Assembly (NCBI RefSeq): GCF_000213805.1
Contig: NC_015556.1
Coordinates: forward strand, 2,046,001-2,110,000
Direction: 5' to 3'
From: Pseudomonas fulva 12-X
GTDB lineage: Bacteria; Pseudomonadota; Gammaproteobacteria; Pseudomonadales; Pseudomonadaceae
DNA length: 64,000 bases
Part shown: positions 44,378-54,033 of the stretch, piece after piece
Position numbering within the stretch: the first letter of the stretch is position 1
How the letters are laid out: every line of letters begins with the position of its first letter
Program-made: the position numbers and the translations under genes
The notes under the pieces: generated by a model
What the model was told of the DNA's origin: nothing
What the model saw: only the letters and a program-made list of their open reading frames with translations
The model's database searches: none

Positions 44378-46347
44378 TTCCCGAACTCGGCCACCTGGCG
44401 ATGATTCTGGCCCTGTGCCTGGCCCTGGTGCAGGCCACCCTGCCGCTGATCGGCGCCTGGCGTGGTGACCGCCAGTGGATGAGCCTGGCACAACCGGCCG
44501 CCTGGGGGCAGTTCGCCTTCCTGGCGTTCGCCTTCGCCTGCCTAACCTACGCCTTCATGATTGACGACTTCTCCGTGGCCTACGTGGCGCAGAACTCCAA
44601 CACGGCGCTTCCCTGGTACTACAAGTTCAGCGCCGTGTGGGGCGCCCACGAAGGCTCGCTGCTGCTCTGGGCCTTGATTCTTGGCGGCTGGACCTTTGCC
44701 GTGGCGATCTTCTCGCGGCAGCTGCCCGAGGAAATGCTCGCCCGTGTGCTGGGCGTGATGGGCATCATCAGCGTCGGCTTCCTGCTGTTCCTGATCGTCA
44801 CCTCCAACCCGTTTACCCGCCTGCTGCCGAACGTGCCGGCCGATGGCCGCGACCTCAACCCGCTGCTGCAGGACTTCGGCCTGATCATTCACCCGCCGAT
44901 GCTGTACATGGGCTACGTGGGTTTCTCGGTGGCCTTCGCCTTCGCCATCGCCGCGCTGCTCGGCGGCAAGCTGGACGCCGCCTGGGCGCGGTGGTCGCGG
45001 CCATGGACCATCATCGCCTGGGCTTTTCTCGGCATCGGCATCGCCCTGGGCTCCTGGTGGGCCTATTACGAGCTGGGCTGGGGCGGCTGGTGGTTCTGGG
45101 ACCCGGTGGAAAACGCCTCGTTCATGCCCTGGCTGGTCGGCACGGCGCTGATTCATTCGCTGGCGGTTACCGAGAAGCGCGGCGTGTTCAAGAGCTGGAC
45201 GGTGCTGCTGGCCATCGCCGCGTTCTCCCTCAGCCTGCTTGGCACCTTCCTGGTTCGCTCGGGTGTGCTGACTTCGGTGCATGCCTTTGCCAGCGACCCG
45301 GAGCGCGGCGTGTTCATTCTCGCCTTCCTGCTGCTGGTGGTCGGTGGCTCGCTGACCCTGTTCGCCTTGCGTGCGCCGGTGGTGCGCAGCCAGGTCGGCT
45401 TCGGCCTGTGGTCGCGAGAAACCCTGCTACTGGCCAACAACCTGATTCTGGTGGTGGCCGCCTCGATGATCCTGCTCGGCACCCTTTATCCGCTGGTGCT
45501 CGATGCCCTGAGCGGCGCCAAGCTGTCGGTCGGCCCGCCATACTTCAATGCGCTGTTCGTGCCGTTGATGGGCCTGCTGATGGCCGTGCTCGCGGTCGGC
45601 GTGCTGGTGCGCTGGAAGGACACGCCGCTGCGCTGGCTGATCGGCATGCTCACCCCGGTGTTGGTCGCCAGCGTGGCGCTGGCACTGCTGGCCAGCCTCT
45701 TGTGGGGCGATTTTCACTGGGCGGTGCTCGGCGTCTGCCTGCTGGCTGCCTGGGTAACTCTGGCCGGGCTGCGCGACATCCAGGACAAGACCCGCCACAA
45801 GGGCCTGTTCAAGGGCATGGCCAGCCTGGGCCGCAGCTACTGGGGCATGCAGCTGGCGCACCTGGGCCTGGCCGTGTGCGCGCTGGGGGTGATCCTCACC
45901 AGCCTCGGCAGCTTCGAGCGTGACATGCGCATGGCGCCGGGCGAGGCGGTGGAACTGGGTGGCTATCGCTTCGTGTTCGAAGGGGCAGCGCACCATGAAG
46001 GGCCGAACTTCATTTCCGACCGCGGCACGGTGCGCATCTTCGATGGCGAGAAGCAGATCGCCGTGCTGCACCCGGAAAAGCGCCTGTACACCGTGCAGCA
46101 ATCGGTGATGACCGAAGCCGGCATCGACGCCGGGCTGACCCGCGACCTGTTCGTCGCCCTCGGCGAGCCGCTGGAGCAGGGCGCCTGGGCGGTGCGCATC
46201 CATATCAAACCCTTCGTTCGCTGGATCTGGCTGGGCGCCTTGATGATGGGCTTCGGTGGCTTTCTCGCCGCCGCCGACAAGCGCTACCGGATGAAAGTCA
46301 AAACCCGCGTGCGTGACGCGCTGGGCCTGCAGGAGGCACGCGCATGA
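44374..46347 (+). CDS. ccmF: Cytochrome c heme lyase CcmF
   Basis: A 657-residue polytopic membrane protein. The WWD domain reads [20 protein letters not shown], with conserved His residues at YMGYV-flanking IIHPPML and [10 protein letters not shown]. It attaches heme from CcmE to apocytochrome c. A large periplasmic loop follows near the C terminus. Confidence 0.96.
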   Translation: MIPELGHLAMILALCLALVQATLPLIGAWRGDRQWMSLAQPAAWGQFAFLAFAFACLTYAFMIDDFSVAYVAQNSNTALPWYYKFSAVWGAHEGSLLLWALILGGWTFAVAIFSRQLPEEMLARVLGVMGIISVGFLLFLIVTSNPFTRLLPNVPADGRDLNPLLQDFGLIIHPPMLYMGYVGFSVAFAFAIAALLGGKLDAAWARWSRPWTIIAWAFLGIGIALGSWWAYYELGWGGWWFWDPVENASFMPWLVGTALIHSLAVTEKRGVFKSWTVLLAIAAFSLSLLGTFLVRSGVLTSVHAFASDPERGVFILAFLLLVVGGSLTLFALRAPVVRSQVGFGLWSRETLLLANNLILVVAASMILLGTLYPLVLDALSGAKLSVGPPYFNALFVPLMGLLMAVLAVGVLVRWKDTPLRWLIGMLTPVLVASVALALLASLLWGDFHWAVLGVCLLAAWVTLAGLRDIQDKTRHKGLFKGMASLGRSYWGMQLAHLGLAVCALGVILTSLGSFERDMRMAPGEAVELGGYRFVFEGAAHHEGPNFISDRGTVRIFDGEKQIAVLHPEKRLYTVQQSVMTEAGIDAGLTRDLFVALGEPLEQGAWAVRIHIKPFVRWIWLGALMMGFGGFLAAADKRYRMKVKTRVRDALGLQEARA

Positions 46348-46880
46348 GACGCCTGATCTTGTTGCTACCGCTGGTGATCTTTCTCGGCGTGGCGGTATTT
46401 CTCTACCGTGGGCTGTTTCTCGACCCGTCCGAGCTGCCGTCGGCGCTGATCGACAAACCTTTCCCGGCGTTTTCGCTGCCGGCGGTGGAGGGCGATCAGC
46501 TGATCACCCAGCAGAACCTGCTCGGCAAACCGTCGCTGGTCAACGTCTGGGCCACCTGGTGCGTGGCCTGCAAGGTCGAGCACCCGGTGCTCAACAAGCT
46601 GGCGTCCATGGGCGTGAACATCCATGGCGTCAATTACAAGGACGACAACGCGGCCGCGCAGAAATGGCTGAGCGAATTCCATGACCCGTACCAGCTCAAT
46701 ATCAGCGATCCCAAGGGTACGCTGGGCCTGGATCTCGGCGTATACGGCGCGCCGGAGACCTTCTTCGTCGATGCCAAGGGCATCATTCGCCACAAGTTCG
46801 TCGGCGTGATCGACGAGGCGATCTGGCGCGAGAAGCTGGCGCCGCTGTACCAGCAAATGGTCGACGAGGCCGGACAATGA
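46344..46880 (+). CDS. ccmG: Thiol:disulfide interchange protein CcmG (DsbE)
   Basis: A 178-residue membrane-anchored thioredoxin. The active-site motif is WATWCVACKVEHPVL (CxxC). An N-terminal helix (about 4-24) tethers it to the inner membrane. It keeps the apocytochrome CxxCH thiols reduced. Confidence 0.95.
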   Translation: MRRLILLLPLVIFLGVAVFLYRGLFLDPSELPSALIDKPFPAFSLPAVEGDQLITQQNLLGKPSLVNVWATWCVACKVEHPVLNKLASMGVNIHGVNYKDDNAAAQKWLSEFHDPYQLNISDPKGTLGLDLGVYGAPETFFVDAKGIIRHKFVGVIDEAIWREKLAPLYQQMVDEAGQ

Positions 46881-47362
46881 TGCGCCTGTTGAGCGGCCTG
46901 GTTCTGCTGCTGGCGCTGGGCGGCGCCGCCCAGGCGGCCATCGATACCTACGAGTTCGCCAGCGAGGCCGAACGTGATCGCTATCGCCAGCTCACCGAAG
47001 AGCTGCGTTGCCCGAAATGCCAGAACCAGAACATCGCCGATTCCGATGCGCCGATCGCCATGGACCTGCGCGCCGAGATCTACCGTATGCTCGAGGCCGG
47101 TGACAGCAACGCGCAGATCATCGATTACCTGGTCGCGCGCTATGGCGATTTCGTGCTCTACAAGCCACCGGTCAGTGGCCGCACGCTGCTGCTCTGGTAT
47201 GGCCCTGCGGCGCTGCTGGTCGGCGGTTTCATCGTGCTCGCGGTGATCGTTCGCCGTCGTCGCAAGAGTGACGGGCCCGCTGCCACTGGCCTTTCCAGCG
47301 AAGAACAGCAACGTCTGGCGCAGCTGCTCGAGCAGGCGCCTGAGGATAAGAAAGCCCCATGA
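46877..47362 (+). CDS. ccmH: Cytochrome c maturation protein CcmH
   Basis: A 161-residue thioredoxin-like reductant with signal peptide, the motif LRCPKCQNQNIADS (CxxC) and a C-terminal transmembrane helix (LLLWYGPAALLVGGFIVLAV). The last 35 residues are cytoplasmic. Confidence 0.95.
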   Translation: MMRLLSGLVLLLALGGAAQAAIDTYEFASEAERDRYRQLTEELRCPKCQNQNIADSDAPIAMDLRAEIYRMLEAGDSNAQIIDYLVARYGDFVLYKPPVSGRTLLLWYGPAALLVGGFIVLAVIVRRRRKSDGPAATGLSSEEQQRLAQLLEQAPEDKKAP

Positions 47363-48567
47363 TCGAATTCTGGTTGTCCGCCGGCCTGCTGTGTCTGGTC
47401 GCGGTGAGTTTCCTGCTCATCCCGCTGCTGCGCGGGCGCAAGGTGCAGGCCGAGGAAGATCGTACCGCCCTGAACGTTACCCTCTATCAGGAGCGTTTGC
47501 GCGAGCTGGAGCAGCAGCATCAGGCCGGTACCCTGGATGCGGCGCAGCTGCAGGCTGCCCGTGACGAAGCGGCACGCGAGCTGCTGGCCGACACCGAGGG
47601 CAGTGGCGTTCGCCAGGCTCGTCGCCTTGGCCGCGCCGTGCCGCTGCTGGCGGTGGTGCTGGTGCCCGTTCTTGCCGTGCTGCTGTATATGCAGTGGGGC
47701 GCCATCGATAGGGTCGAGCAGGCGCGTGCCTTCGCCGGTGAGCCGCACAGCATCGAGGAAATGACTGCGCGCCTGGAGCAGGCCGTGCAGAACAATCCGG
47801 ATTCGGCAGAAGGTTGGTACTTCCTCGGCCGCAGCTACATGGCCCAACAGCGCGCGGCCGACGCTGCGCGGGCGTTCGGGCAGGCGGTGAAGGTGGCGGG
47901 GCGCGAGCCGGAGCTGCTCGGCCAATGGGCCCAGGCCCTGTACTTTGCCGGCGACAAACAGTGGACCGCGCAACTGCAGGCCCTGACCGACGAAGCCCTG
48001 AAAGCCGATCCGCAGGAGGTGACCAGCCTCGGCCTGCTGGGTATCGCCGCCTATGAGGAGCAGCGCTTCGCCGATGCCATCGGCTATTGGCAGCGACTGG
48101 TGGCCGTGCTGCCCGAGGGCGATCCCTCACGCCAGGCGATTGCCGGCGGTATCGAGCGTGCCCGCCAGGAGATGGGCTCCCAGGCTGAAGATAATGCTGC
48201 CGCGCAATCGCAAGCATCGGCCGGTCTGCATGTACGTGTCGAACTGGCGCCGGCGCTGCGTGACAAAGTGCAGCCCGGTGATGCGGTGTTCGTGTTCGCC
48301 CGCGCCGCTTCCGGGCCGCCAATGCCATTGGCAGCCAAGCGCCTGACCGTCGCCAACCTGCCGGCCGAAGTCAGCCTCTCGGACAGCGATGCGATGATGC
48401 CGCAACTGAAACTTTCCGCGTTCGAGCAGGTTCAACTGGTAGCGCGCATTTCGCGCGCCGGCGATGCGAAAAACGGCGAGTGGATCGGCCAGGGGCAACC
48501 AGTGGCCAGCAGCACCCAGGACGTGCAGCGCCTTGTCATCGATAGCCCTGACGGCACACCACCATGA
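47359..48567 (+). CDS. ccmI: Cytochrome c maturation protein CcmI (TPR protein)
   Basis: A 402-residue CycH/CcmI. The N-terminal helices (about 2-22 and 94-115) flank a cytoplasmic domain with LYQERLRELEQQH, and a periplasmic TPR region (AEGWYFLGRSYMAQQRAADA and onward) plus an Ig-like C-terminal domain bind apocytochrome c. It is fused to neither ccmH nor another gene. Confidence 0.93.
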   Translation: MIEFWLSAGLLCLVAVSFLLIPLLRGRKVQAEEDRTALNVTLYQERLRELEQQHQAGTLDAAQLQAARDEAARELLADTEGSGVRQARRLGRAVPLLAVVLVPVLAVLLYMQWGAIDRVEQARAFAGEPHSIEEMTARLEQAVQNNPDSAEGWYFLGRSYMAQQRAADAARAFGQAVKVAGREPELLGQWAQALYFAGDKQWTAQLQALTDEALKADPQEVTSLGLLGIAAYEEQRFADAIGYWQRLVAVLPEGDPSRQAIAGGIERARQEMGSQAEDNAAAQSQASAGLHVRVELAPALRDKVQPGDAVFVFARAASGPPMPLAAKRLTVANLPAEVSLSDSDAMMPQLKLSAFEQVQLVARISRAGDAKNGEWIGQGQPVASSTQDVQRLVIDSPDGTPP

Positions 48568-48914
48568 ACAGATTGATCTCCGCTGCCGTGGCAGCCACCG
48601 TTTTGAGCCTGGCCGGCTGTACCCTGCATAGCCCGGCCCCCGGCAAGCCCGACGGCGGCCCTTCGGCGCCTACCGGCTCGCCGCCGGTCACCAAATCCCA
48701 CCCGCGTTTCGCGCCGCCGCCGGGCGTGTCCAGTCACTGGAATGGCGCACTTGGCGTGTACGAGATCGATTCGGAGCGCAACACCTACTATCGCGAGCGC
48801 ACCTTCTACCGCTGGCAGGATGGTTGGAGTTGGGCCGGTACCCTGCAAGGCCCGTGGGAGCCGGTGGACAGCACCGGGGTGCCTCCGCAGTTATATCGCC
48901 ATCACGCGCAGTGA
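48564..48914 (+). CDS. Small putative lipoprotein coupled to the ccm operon
   Basis: A 116-residue protein with a lipobox LAGC (C19) after a signal peptide. After a Pro/Gly/Ser-rich stretch comes a short Trp/Tyr-rich segment (SHWNGALGVYEIDSERNTYY, then WQDGWSWAGTLQGPW). The function is not recognised. The ATG overlaps the ccmI stop by 4 nt, so it is translated with the ccm operon. Confidence 0.75.
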   Translation: MNRLISAAVAATVLSLAGCTLHSPAPGKPDGGPSAPTGSPPVTKSHPRFAPPPGVSSHWNGALGVYEIDSERNTYYRERTFYRWQDGWSWAGTLQGPWEPVDSTGVPPQLYRHHAQ

Positions 48915-48954
48915 CGCGACGTGACGCCCGCACGGGTACTGTTTCGCCAGACTG

Positions 48955-48985
48955 AGCCGTCCTGACAAAGGGCGGCTCGTTCGTT
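48955..48985 (+). terminator. Terminator of the ccm operon
   Basis: GAGCCGTCC (48955-48963) pairs with GGGCGGCTC (48971-48979) with one G-U pair, followed by GTTCGTT. Moderate strength. Confidence 0.6.
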
Positions 48986-49072
48986 AGGGCTCCCCATTAC
49001 TCATCCGCTCGCATGTCCGGACCGTTTTCAGGCGTCTCGGTTTGCGGCCGCCTGTAGCCGGCCTCGCGTCTT

Positions 49073-49102
49073 GCGATTATCGAACTGCGGTTCGATAATC
49101 GC
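49073..49102 (+). promoter_or_regulatory. Palindromic PcaR-type operator
   Basis: GCGATTATCGAAC (49073-49085) and GTTCGATAATCGC (49090-49102) are a perfect 13-bp inverted repeat with a TGCG spacer, 28 nt before the regulator start. The half-site equals the sequence GTTCGATAATCGC recognised by P. putida PcaR at pcaIJ, so it is likely an autoregulatory site. Confidence 0.8.
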
Positions 49103-49130
49103 GCAAACCGTCTGGACGAGTGACAGTGCC

Positions 49131-49970
49131 ATGCCCGAATCCCGTTCCGTGCCCAGTTCGATGGCGCCGCCGATCATCGCTTCGCCGGCCAAGCGTATCG
49201 ACGCCTTTACCGGCGACCCCAACTTCATGACCTCGCTGGCGCGAGGCCTGGCGGTTATTCACGCCTTTCAGGAGCGCAAGCGCCACCTAACCATCGCGCA
49301 GATCAGCCATCGCACCGAAATTCCTCGCGCAGCGGTTCGCCGGTGCCTGCATACGCTGATGAAGCTCGGCTACGTGACCACCGACGGGCGCGTCTACTCG
49401 CTGCTGCCCAAGGTGCTGACCTTGGGCCACGCCTATCTGTCGTCCACGCCAATGGCCGTCACCGCACAGCCGATTCTCGACCGCCTCAGCGAGCAATTGC
49501 ACGAAGCCTGTTCGATGGCCACGCTGGAGGGTGACGAGATTCTCTACATCGCGCGTTCGGCGACGCCGCAGCGGCTGATCTCCGTGGACCTGAGTGTGGG
49601 CAGCCGCCTGCCGGCCTATTGCACCTCGATGGGCCGCATCCTTCTGGCGGCGCTGGATGATGCCGCGCTGGACGACTACCTCAGCCACGCCGACCTGCAG
49701 GTGAAGACCAGCCGAACCCTGCACACGCCCGAAGACCTGCGCGCCAATATCGAGGAAATCCGCCGCCAGGGCTGGGTGATCATCGACCAGGAGCTGGAAG
49801 TCAGCCTGCGCTCCATTGCCGTGCCGCTCAAGGACTCCGCCGGCCAGGTGCTGGCAGCCCTCAACGTCGGCACCCACGTGGGCCGTGTGTCGCGCCAGGA
49901 GTTGGAGAGCCGCTTCCTGCCCATCCTGCTGGAAGCCAGCCACGAACTGAGCACCCGTCTGTTTCAATAG
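49131..49970 (+). CDS. pcaR: IclR-family regulator, PcaR-type (beta-ketoadipate response)
   Basis: A 279-residue IclR protein. The winged helix (about 25-85) contains TIAQISHRTEIPRAAVRRCL and TDGRVYSLLPKVLTLGHAYL, close to PcaR of P. putida; the ligand domain carries RLPAYCTSMGRILLAAL and SLRSIAVPLKDSAGQVLAAL. PcaR activates protocatechuate-pathway genes with beta-ketoadipate. The ATG at 49131 is chosen because the operator lies just upstream. No pca structural gene is in the window. PobR- or CatR-like IclR proteins are less likely. Confidence 0.82.
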   Translation: MPESRSVPSSMAPPIIASPAKRIDAFTGDPNFMTSLARGLAVIHAFQERKRHLTIAQISHRTEIPRAAVRRCLHTLMKLGYVTTDGRVYSLLPKVLTLGHAYLSSTPMAVTAQPILDRLSEQLHEACSMATLEGDEILYIARSATPQRLISVDLSVGSRLPAYCTSMGRILLAALDDAALDDYLSHADLQVKTSRTLHTPEDLRANIEEIRRQGWVIIDQELEVSLRSIAVPLKDSAGQVLAALNVGTHVGRVSRQELESRFLPILLEASHELSTRLFQ

Positions 49971-49980
49971 CCCCGCAAAC

Positions 49981-50012
49981 GTAGCCCGGGTTGAGCGCAG
50001 CGACGTCCGGTA
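49981..50012 (+). repeat. Short dispersed repeat, GTAGCC...GAGCG family
   Basis: The sequence GTAGCCCGGGTTGAGCGCAG begins at 49981, 10 nt after the pcaR stop, and is related to copies at 39460, 39556 and 56078. Confidence 0.55.
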
Positions 50013-50136
50013 CGCAAAAACATCCGCCTTACCCACCCCGCGGTACGCCCATTCAACAACCTGATGATGGCTGGGAGGCGCCTGCGCCTTCGCTACACTC
50101 GGGCTGTCTTTCATTGGCCAGCAGGGCAGGTTGAGC

Positions 50137-50964
50137 ATGAGCAATCGCATGATGATCACGGGGGCCGGATCCGGTCTGGGGCGCGAGCTGGCATTGCGCT
50201 GGGCACGCGAGGACTGGCGGCTGGCGCTGTCGGACGTCAACGACGCCGGGCTGGCAGAAACCCTGCGCCTGGTGCGCGAGGCCGGCGGCGATGGCTTTAC
50301 CCTGCGCTGTGACGTGCGTGATTACAGCCAGCTGACGGCACTGGCGCAGGCCTGCGAAGAGAAGTTCGGCGGCATCGATATCATCATCAACAACGCCGGG
50401 GTCGCCTCGGGCGGCTTCTTCGCCGAGCTGTCGCTGGAGGACTGGGACTGGCAGCTGGCGATCAACCTGATGGGCGTGGTCAAGGGCTGCAAGGCGTTCC
50501 TGCCGCTGCTCGAGCGCAGCCGCGGACGCATCGTCAACATCGCCTCCATGGCAGCGCTGATGCAGGGCCCGGGCATGAGCAACTACAACGTCGCCAAGGC
50601 TGGCGTGGTTGCTCTGTCGGAAAGCCTGCTGGCCGAGCTCAAGCCGGCGCATGTCGGCGTGCATGTGGTGTGCCCATCGTTCTTCCAGACCAACCTGCTC
50701 GACTCGTTCCGCGGGCCGACGCCGGCCATGAAGGCACAGGTCGGCAAACTGCTGGAAAGCTCGCCGATCACCGCCGAGTTCATCGCCGACTACATCTTCA
50801 AGGCCGTCGCCGCTGGCGAATTCATGATCCTGCCCCACGAGCAGGGCCGCCAGGCCTGGGCACTGAAGCAGAAGAACCCGCAACTGCTGTATGACGAGAT
50901 GACCCTGATGTGCGAGAAGATGCGCGCCAAGGCGGCCGGGCAGCGTGAAGCGAAGACGTCTTAA
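50137..50964 (+). CDS. Short-chain dehydrogenase/reductase
   Basis: A 275-residue classical SDR. The nucleotide motif TGAGSGLG (about 8-15), NNAGV (about 87), the catalytic Ser in NIASMAAL and Tyr-Lys in SNYNVAKAG (YxxxK) are all present. The substrate is unknown. The ATG at 50137 is preceded by AGG, and an in-frame TTG at 50131 is an alternative start. It is a single gene with no clear partner. Confidence 0.88.
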   Translation: MSNRMMITGAGSGLGRELALRWAREDWRLALSDVNDAGLAETLRLVREAGGDGFTLRCDVRDYSQLTALAQACEEKFGGIDIIINNAGVASGGFFAELSLEDWDWQLAINLMGVVKGCKAFLPLLERSRGRIVNIASMAALMQGPGMSNYNVAKAGVVALSESLLAELKPAHVGVHVVCPSFFQTNLLDSFRGPTPAMKAQVGKLLESSPITAEFIADYIFKAVAAGEFMILPHEQGRQAWALKQKNPQLLYDEMTLMCEKMRAKAAGQREAKTS

Positions 50965-51047
50965 TCCTGACACGACCTTTGGGTTTCTGGGCGCTTGTAT
51001 CCCCGTGAATCGGCTGCAATAAGGCACAAGCGGACATCGATGCAGTA

Positions 51048-51103
51048 CCTGTGGGAGCGGGCCATGCCCGCGAAAAATCACGGCCATGGCCCGTTCCCAC
51101 AGG
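51048..51103. repeat. REPIN-like inverted pair
   Basis: CCTGTGGGAGCGGGCCATG (51048-51066) and CATGGCCCGTTCCCACAGG (51085-51103) are inverted copies with one mismatch, like Pseudomonas REP doublets (GTGGGAGCGGGC type). The rest of the 317-nt gap (50965-51281) holds no recognisable gene. Confidence 0.75.
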
Positions 51104-51281
51104 ATAGGGGACGTCAGCTCCCGCCACGTTGCAGTCATTTCAGATGCAATTACGACGAATGATCGTGAACAGCTTCTCAGACCATTGCACAGTGCGAGCA
51201 CTGGCTCACGCTTGCCCTAATCGAAACGTACGAGTAGGGTTGCCGGCTCGGCTGAACCTGGCCGTCTGATCAGGAACTCGT

Positions 51282-52451
51282 GTGAAACCCGTCTCCCGCG
51301 CTTTACTGCTGCTGGCTCTGGTGGCCGCAGCCGTGAATCTACGCCCCGGCATCACCTCGCTGGCGCCGCTTATCGAACGTATCGCTCAGGAACTGTCCCT
51401 GAGCCGCGGCTTTATCAGCCTCACCACGGCGCTACCGGTGCTGTGCATGGGCCTGCTGGCGCCCCTTGCGCCGCGGCTTGCCGTGCGCCTGGGCCTGGAA
51501 CGCACCATCACGTTGTGTCTGGGCGCCATCGCCCTGGCATTGGTGCTGCGTCTGGTCAGCCATTCCAGCACCATTCTGGTCGGCAGCGCGGTGCTGCTCG
51601 GCGCCGCCATCGCCATTGCCGGGCCTCTTTTGTCGGGCTTCATCAAACGCCATTTCGTGGGCCGCATGGGCCAGGTGCTGGCCTGGTACTCGTTGAGCAT
51701 GGCCATCGGTGGCGCCATTGGTGTGGTGCTGACCATGCCGGTCACCCAGCTGTTTGGCGATGATTGGAGCTACGGCCTGGCCATCTGGGCGGTGCCCGCT
51801 GTGCTGGCGGTGGTCATCTGGTGCTGTCTGCCCAAGCAGCATGCCGAGCCGCTGAGCCAGGAGGATGCCTCCGCCGGTTTGCCTTGGCGCGAGGGGCGAG
51901 CCTGGTTGATCAGCGCCTATTTCGCGCTACAGGCCGGGCTGTTCTATGCGGTGGCGACCTGGACGGTGGCGCGCTACCAGGAGGCGGGCCTGTCGGCGAT
52001 GCACAGCAATACGCTGTTCAGCCTGGCCATGCTGATGGGGCTGCCGAGCTCCTTCGTGCTGCCCATGCTGGTGCAGCGCTTCAACCGTTACCTGCTGATG
52101 GTCGGCTGCGGCTCCCTGACCCTGGTCAGCCTGGTGATGATCACTTTCGCGCCGACCTTCATGCCGGAGTTCTGGGCGCTGACCCTGGGCTTCGGCATGA
52201 GCGGCTCCTTCGCCTTGTCGCTGCTGCTGCCGATCTACGAGGCTGGCTCTCCCATGGCGGTCAGTCGCTGGACAGCCATGATGCTCGGCTCGGGCTACAG
52301 CGTGGCATGCCTGAGTCCGGTGCTCAGCGGCCTGGCGCGCGATCTGTCAGGCACTTACCAGGTGCCGTTCTTGGTGCTCACGGGCATGGCGGTGGTGATG
52401 GTGCTGCTGGCCTGGCTGATGCGCAAAGGCCCACGCCGACCTCCGGTGTGA
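51282..52451 (+). CDS. MFS transporter, CynX/NimT-like
   Basis: A 389-residue, 12-helix MFS permease. The start AAAVNLRPGITSLAPLIERI is characteristic of the CynX/NimT (YeaN) group, which includes cyanate and 2-nitroimidazole transporters. The substrate is not deducible. It starts with GTG and has no obvious operon partners. Confidence 0.85.
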   Translation: MKPVSRALLLLALVAAAVNLRPGITSLAPLIERIAQELSLSRGFISLTTALPVLCMGLLAPLAPRLAVRLGLERTITLCLGAIALALVLRLVSHSSTILVGSAVLLGAAIAIAGPLLSGFIKRHFVGRMGQVLAWYSLSMAIGGAIGVVLTMPVTQLFGDDWSYGLAIWAVPAVLAVVIWCCLPKQHAEPLSQEDASAGLPWREGRAWLISAYFALQAGLFYAVATWTVARYQEAGLSAMHSNTLFSLAMLMGLPSSFVLPMLVQRFNRYLLMVGCGSLTLVSLVMITFAPTFMPEFWALTLGFGMSGSFALSLLLPIYEAGSPMAVSRWTAMMLGSGYSVACLSPVLSGLARDLSGTYQVPFLVLTGMAVVMVLLAWLMRKGPRRPPV

Positions 52452-52607
52452 GTGGTTTCGTTGCTCGGATAGTGCGCAGCGAGTCTGGGCGCATCGGTAA
52501 GCGATTGAATGATCCCCATCACTGTCCTGACCGCCCGCCTGGCCCGCGGCATTCCCCTGCACCGCGCGCTGTGATAGAAGGCTGCCAGTTTTTAGCGGAG
52601 TGCCCCC

Positions 52608-53042
52608 GTGGAATCGGAATCCATCGTCTACGGCAACATTCGTGACTGGCCGTCGGACAGCGCTGCGGAGAGTCGTCTGCGGCGCCTGCTCAACCGACAG
52701 GTGCTCGATACACTGCCCAGCGGCGACGCCTGGCCTTTCCTCGGCCGCGAGATGTTCTCCTGCTGCCAGCAGCCGGGCAGCGGCCTATACCAGACCCAGG
52801 TGATTCACTTCGGCGCCAGTTACCAGACCATCGAATACGAGTGGAAGCTGTGGGTGGCCGAATTCGAGGCGCTGCTCAAACGCCTCTACTGGGCCAGCGC
52901 CGTGGTGCACTTGGAAACCGAACTGAACGGCACCCACACCTTTCGCTGGGAAGCTGAATCTGAAAGCGGCCTGCACAGCCCTCAGGACGGCGCGTTGCGT
53001 GTGCGGTGTGCCTGGGAGCGGGAAGGGGGATTACGCGGATAA
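52608..53042 (+). CDS. Hypothetical protein, Pseudomonas type
   Basis: A 144-residue protein of unknown function with no signal peptide or transmembrane segment. It is Trp/Glu-rich, for example YEWKLWVAEFEALLKRLYWA and HTFRWEAESESG. The GTG start is preceded by GGAG at 7 nt. Nothing more can be said from sequence. Confidence 0.55.
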   Translation: MESESIVYGNIRDWPSDSAAESRLRRLLNRQVLDTLPSGDAWPFLGREMFSCCQQPGSGLYQTQVIHFGASYQTIEYEWKLWVAEFEALLKRLYWASAVVHLETELNGTHTFRWEAESESGLHSPQDGALRVRCAWEREGGLRG

Positions 53043-53199
53043 CGCGTTGAACCGTTCATTCGCCGCGGTGGCTCACCTTCTGGGAAGGGCGTACCGGGGA
53101 CGCTGGCCGCTCGTAGCGAAGCGAACGGTCCGCCGCCGTAGGCGACGTACCTGCACAGTCAGTAGATATGGCGCGCAATCAATGCCATATGCTGGCTAA

Positions 53200-53475
53200 C
53201 TAACCTTCATCCTCTTCCAGCCACTCCTTGGGCACGTCGCGCTTCAGCGCCAACTGGCACTGCTGGCTCTCCGGGTCGAACACGATCACCGCCTCGCCCT
53301 TATCGAGCGCGCGCCGCACCCGGTCTACGCGGGTTTGCAGTGGCGTGTCATCGCCATTGTCAGTGCCGTCGCGAGTCACGAAATCTTCGATCAGGCGGGT
53401 GAGGGTATCTGCCTCGAGCAGATTGGCGGGGATCAGCAAGGTTTTCTCCTGAGGCGCAGCGTGGCTTTTAACCAT
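53200..53475 (-). CDS. YheU family protein (UPF0270)
   Basis: A 91-residue protein. The family core is LIPANLLEADTLTRLIEDFV, then TRDGTDNG and RVRRALDKGEAVIVFDPESQ. The function is unknown. The start is ambiguous between 53475 and 53484 (three residues longer). No ribosome site is evident. The next gene, ihfB, is divergent. Confidence 0.85.
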   Translation of the reverse strand: MVKSHAAPQEKTLLIPANLLEADTLTRLIEDFVTRDGTDNGDDTPLQTRVDRVRRALDKGEAVIVFDPESQQCQLALKRDVPKEWLEEDEG

Positions 53476-53745
53476 CGGATGCATGGGGTTCGTTGGACGG
53501 TGCTCGCCGGCATTTGATCACGTTGGTGCGCGGCCGCTCAGCAACATTGCGAGCGAATTGCCATGCCCGCCAACAATGCTGTTCAGTCAAAGACTTAGGT
53601 TCACATGCCGGAAACGACGACAATTGATTCACGACGTCAACCACATTTTCGAAGTTGATGGTTTTTTAGGCTGTTCAAAAGCTGATCAGCGTGCTACAAC
53701 CTTTTCCATCGAGTGACATAGCCGCTTGAAAACGAAGGGAAAAGT

Positions 53746-54033
53746 ATGACCAAGTCGGAGTTGATCGAAAGAATCGTCACCCATCAAGGGCAGCTTTCAA
53801 ACAAAGATGTCGAGCTGGCCATCAAGACCATGCTGGAACAGATGTCCCAGGCGCTGGCCACCGGTGACCGCATCGAGATCCGCGGCTTTGGCAGCTTTTC
53901 TCTCCACTATCGTGCGCCGCGGGTCGGTCGTAACCCCAAGACCGGGCAGTCGGTACGTCTGGATGGCAAATTCGTCCCGCACTTCAAACCGGGCAAGGAA
54001 TTGCGTGATCGGGTGAACGACGAGGAGGAGTGA
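53746..54033 (+). CDS. ihfB: Integration host factor beta subunit
   Basis: A 95-residue HU/IHF protein. The family region [20 protein letters not shown] is IHF-beta-like, and [15 protein letters not shown] is typical of IhfB. It bends DNA with IhfA. AAGGGAAAA precedes the ATG. It has no rpsA upstream and no lapA downstream, the common Pseudomonas ihfB context. The 261 nt before it contain no evident gene. Confidence 0.9.
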   Translation: MTKSELIERIVTHQGQLSNKDVELAIKTMLEQMSQALATGDRIEIRGFGSFSLHYRAPRVGRNPKTGQSVRLDGKFVPHFKPGKELRDRVNDEEE

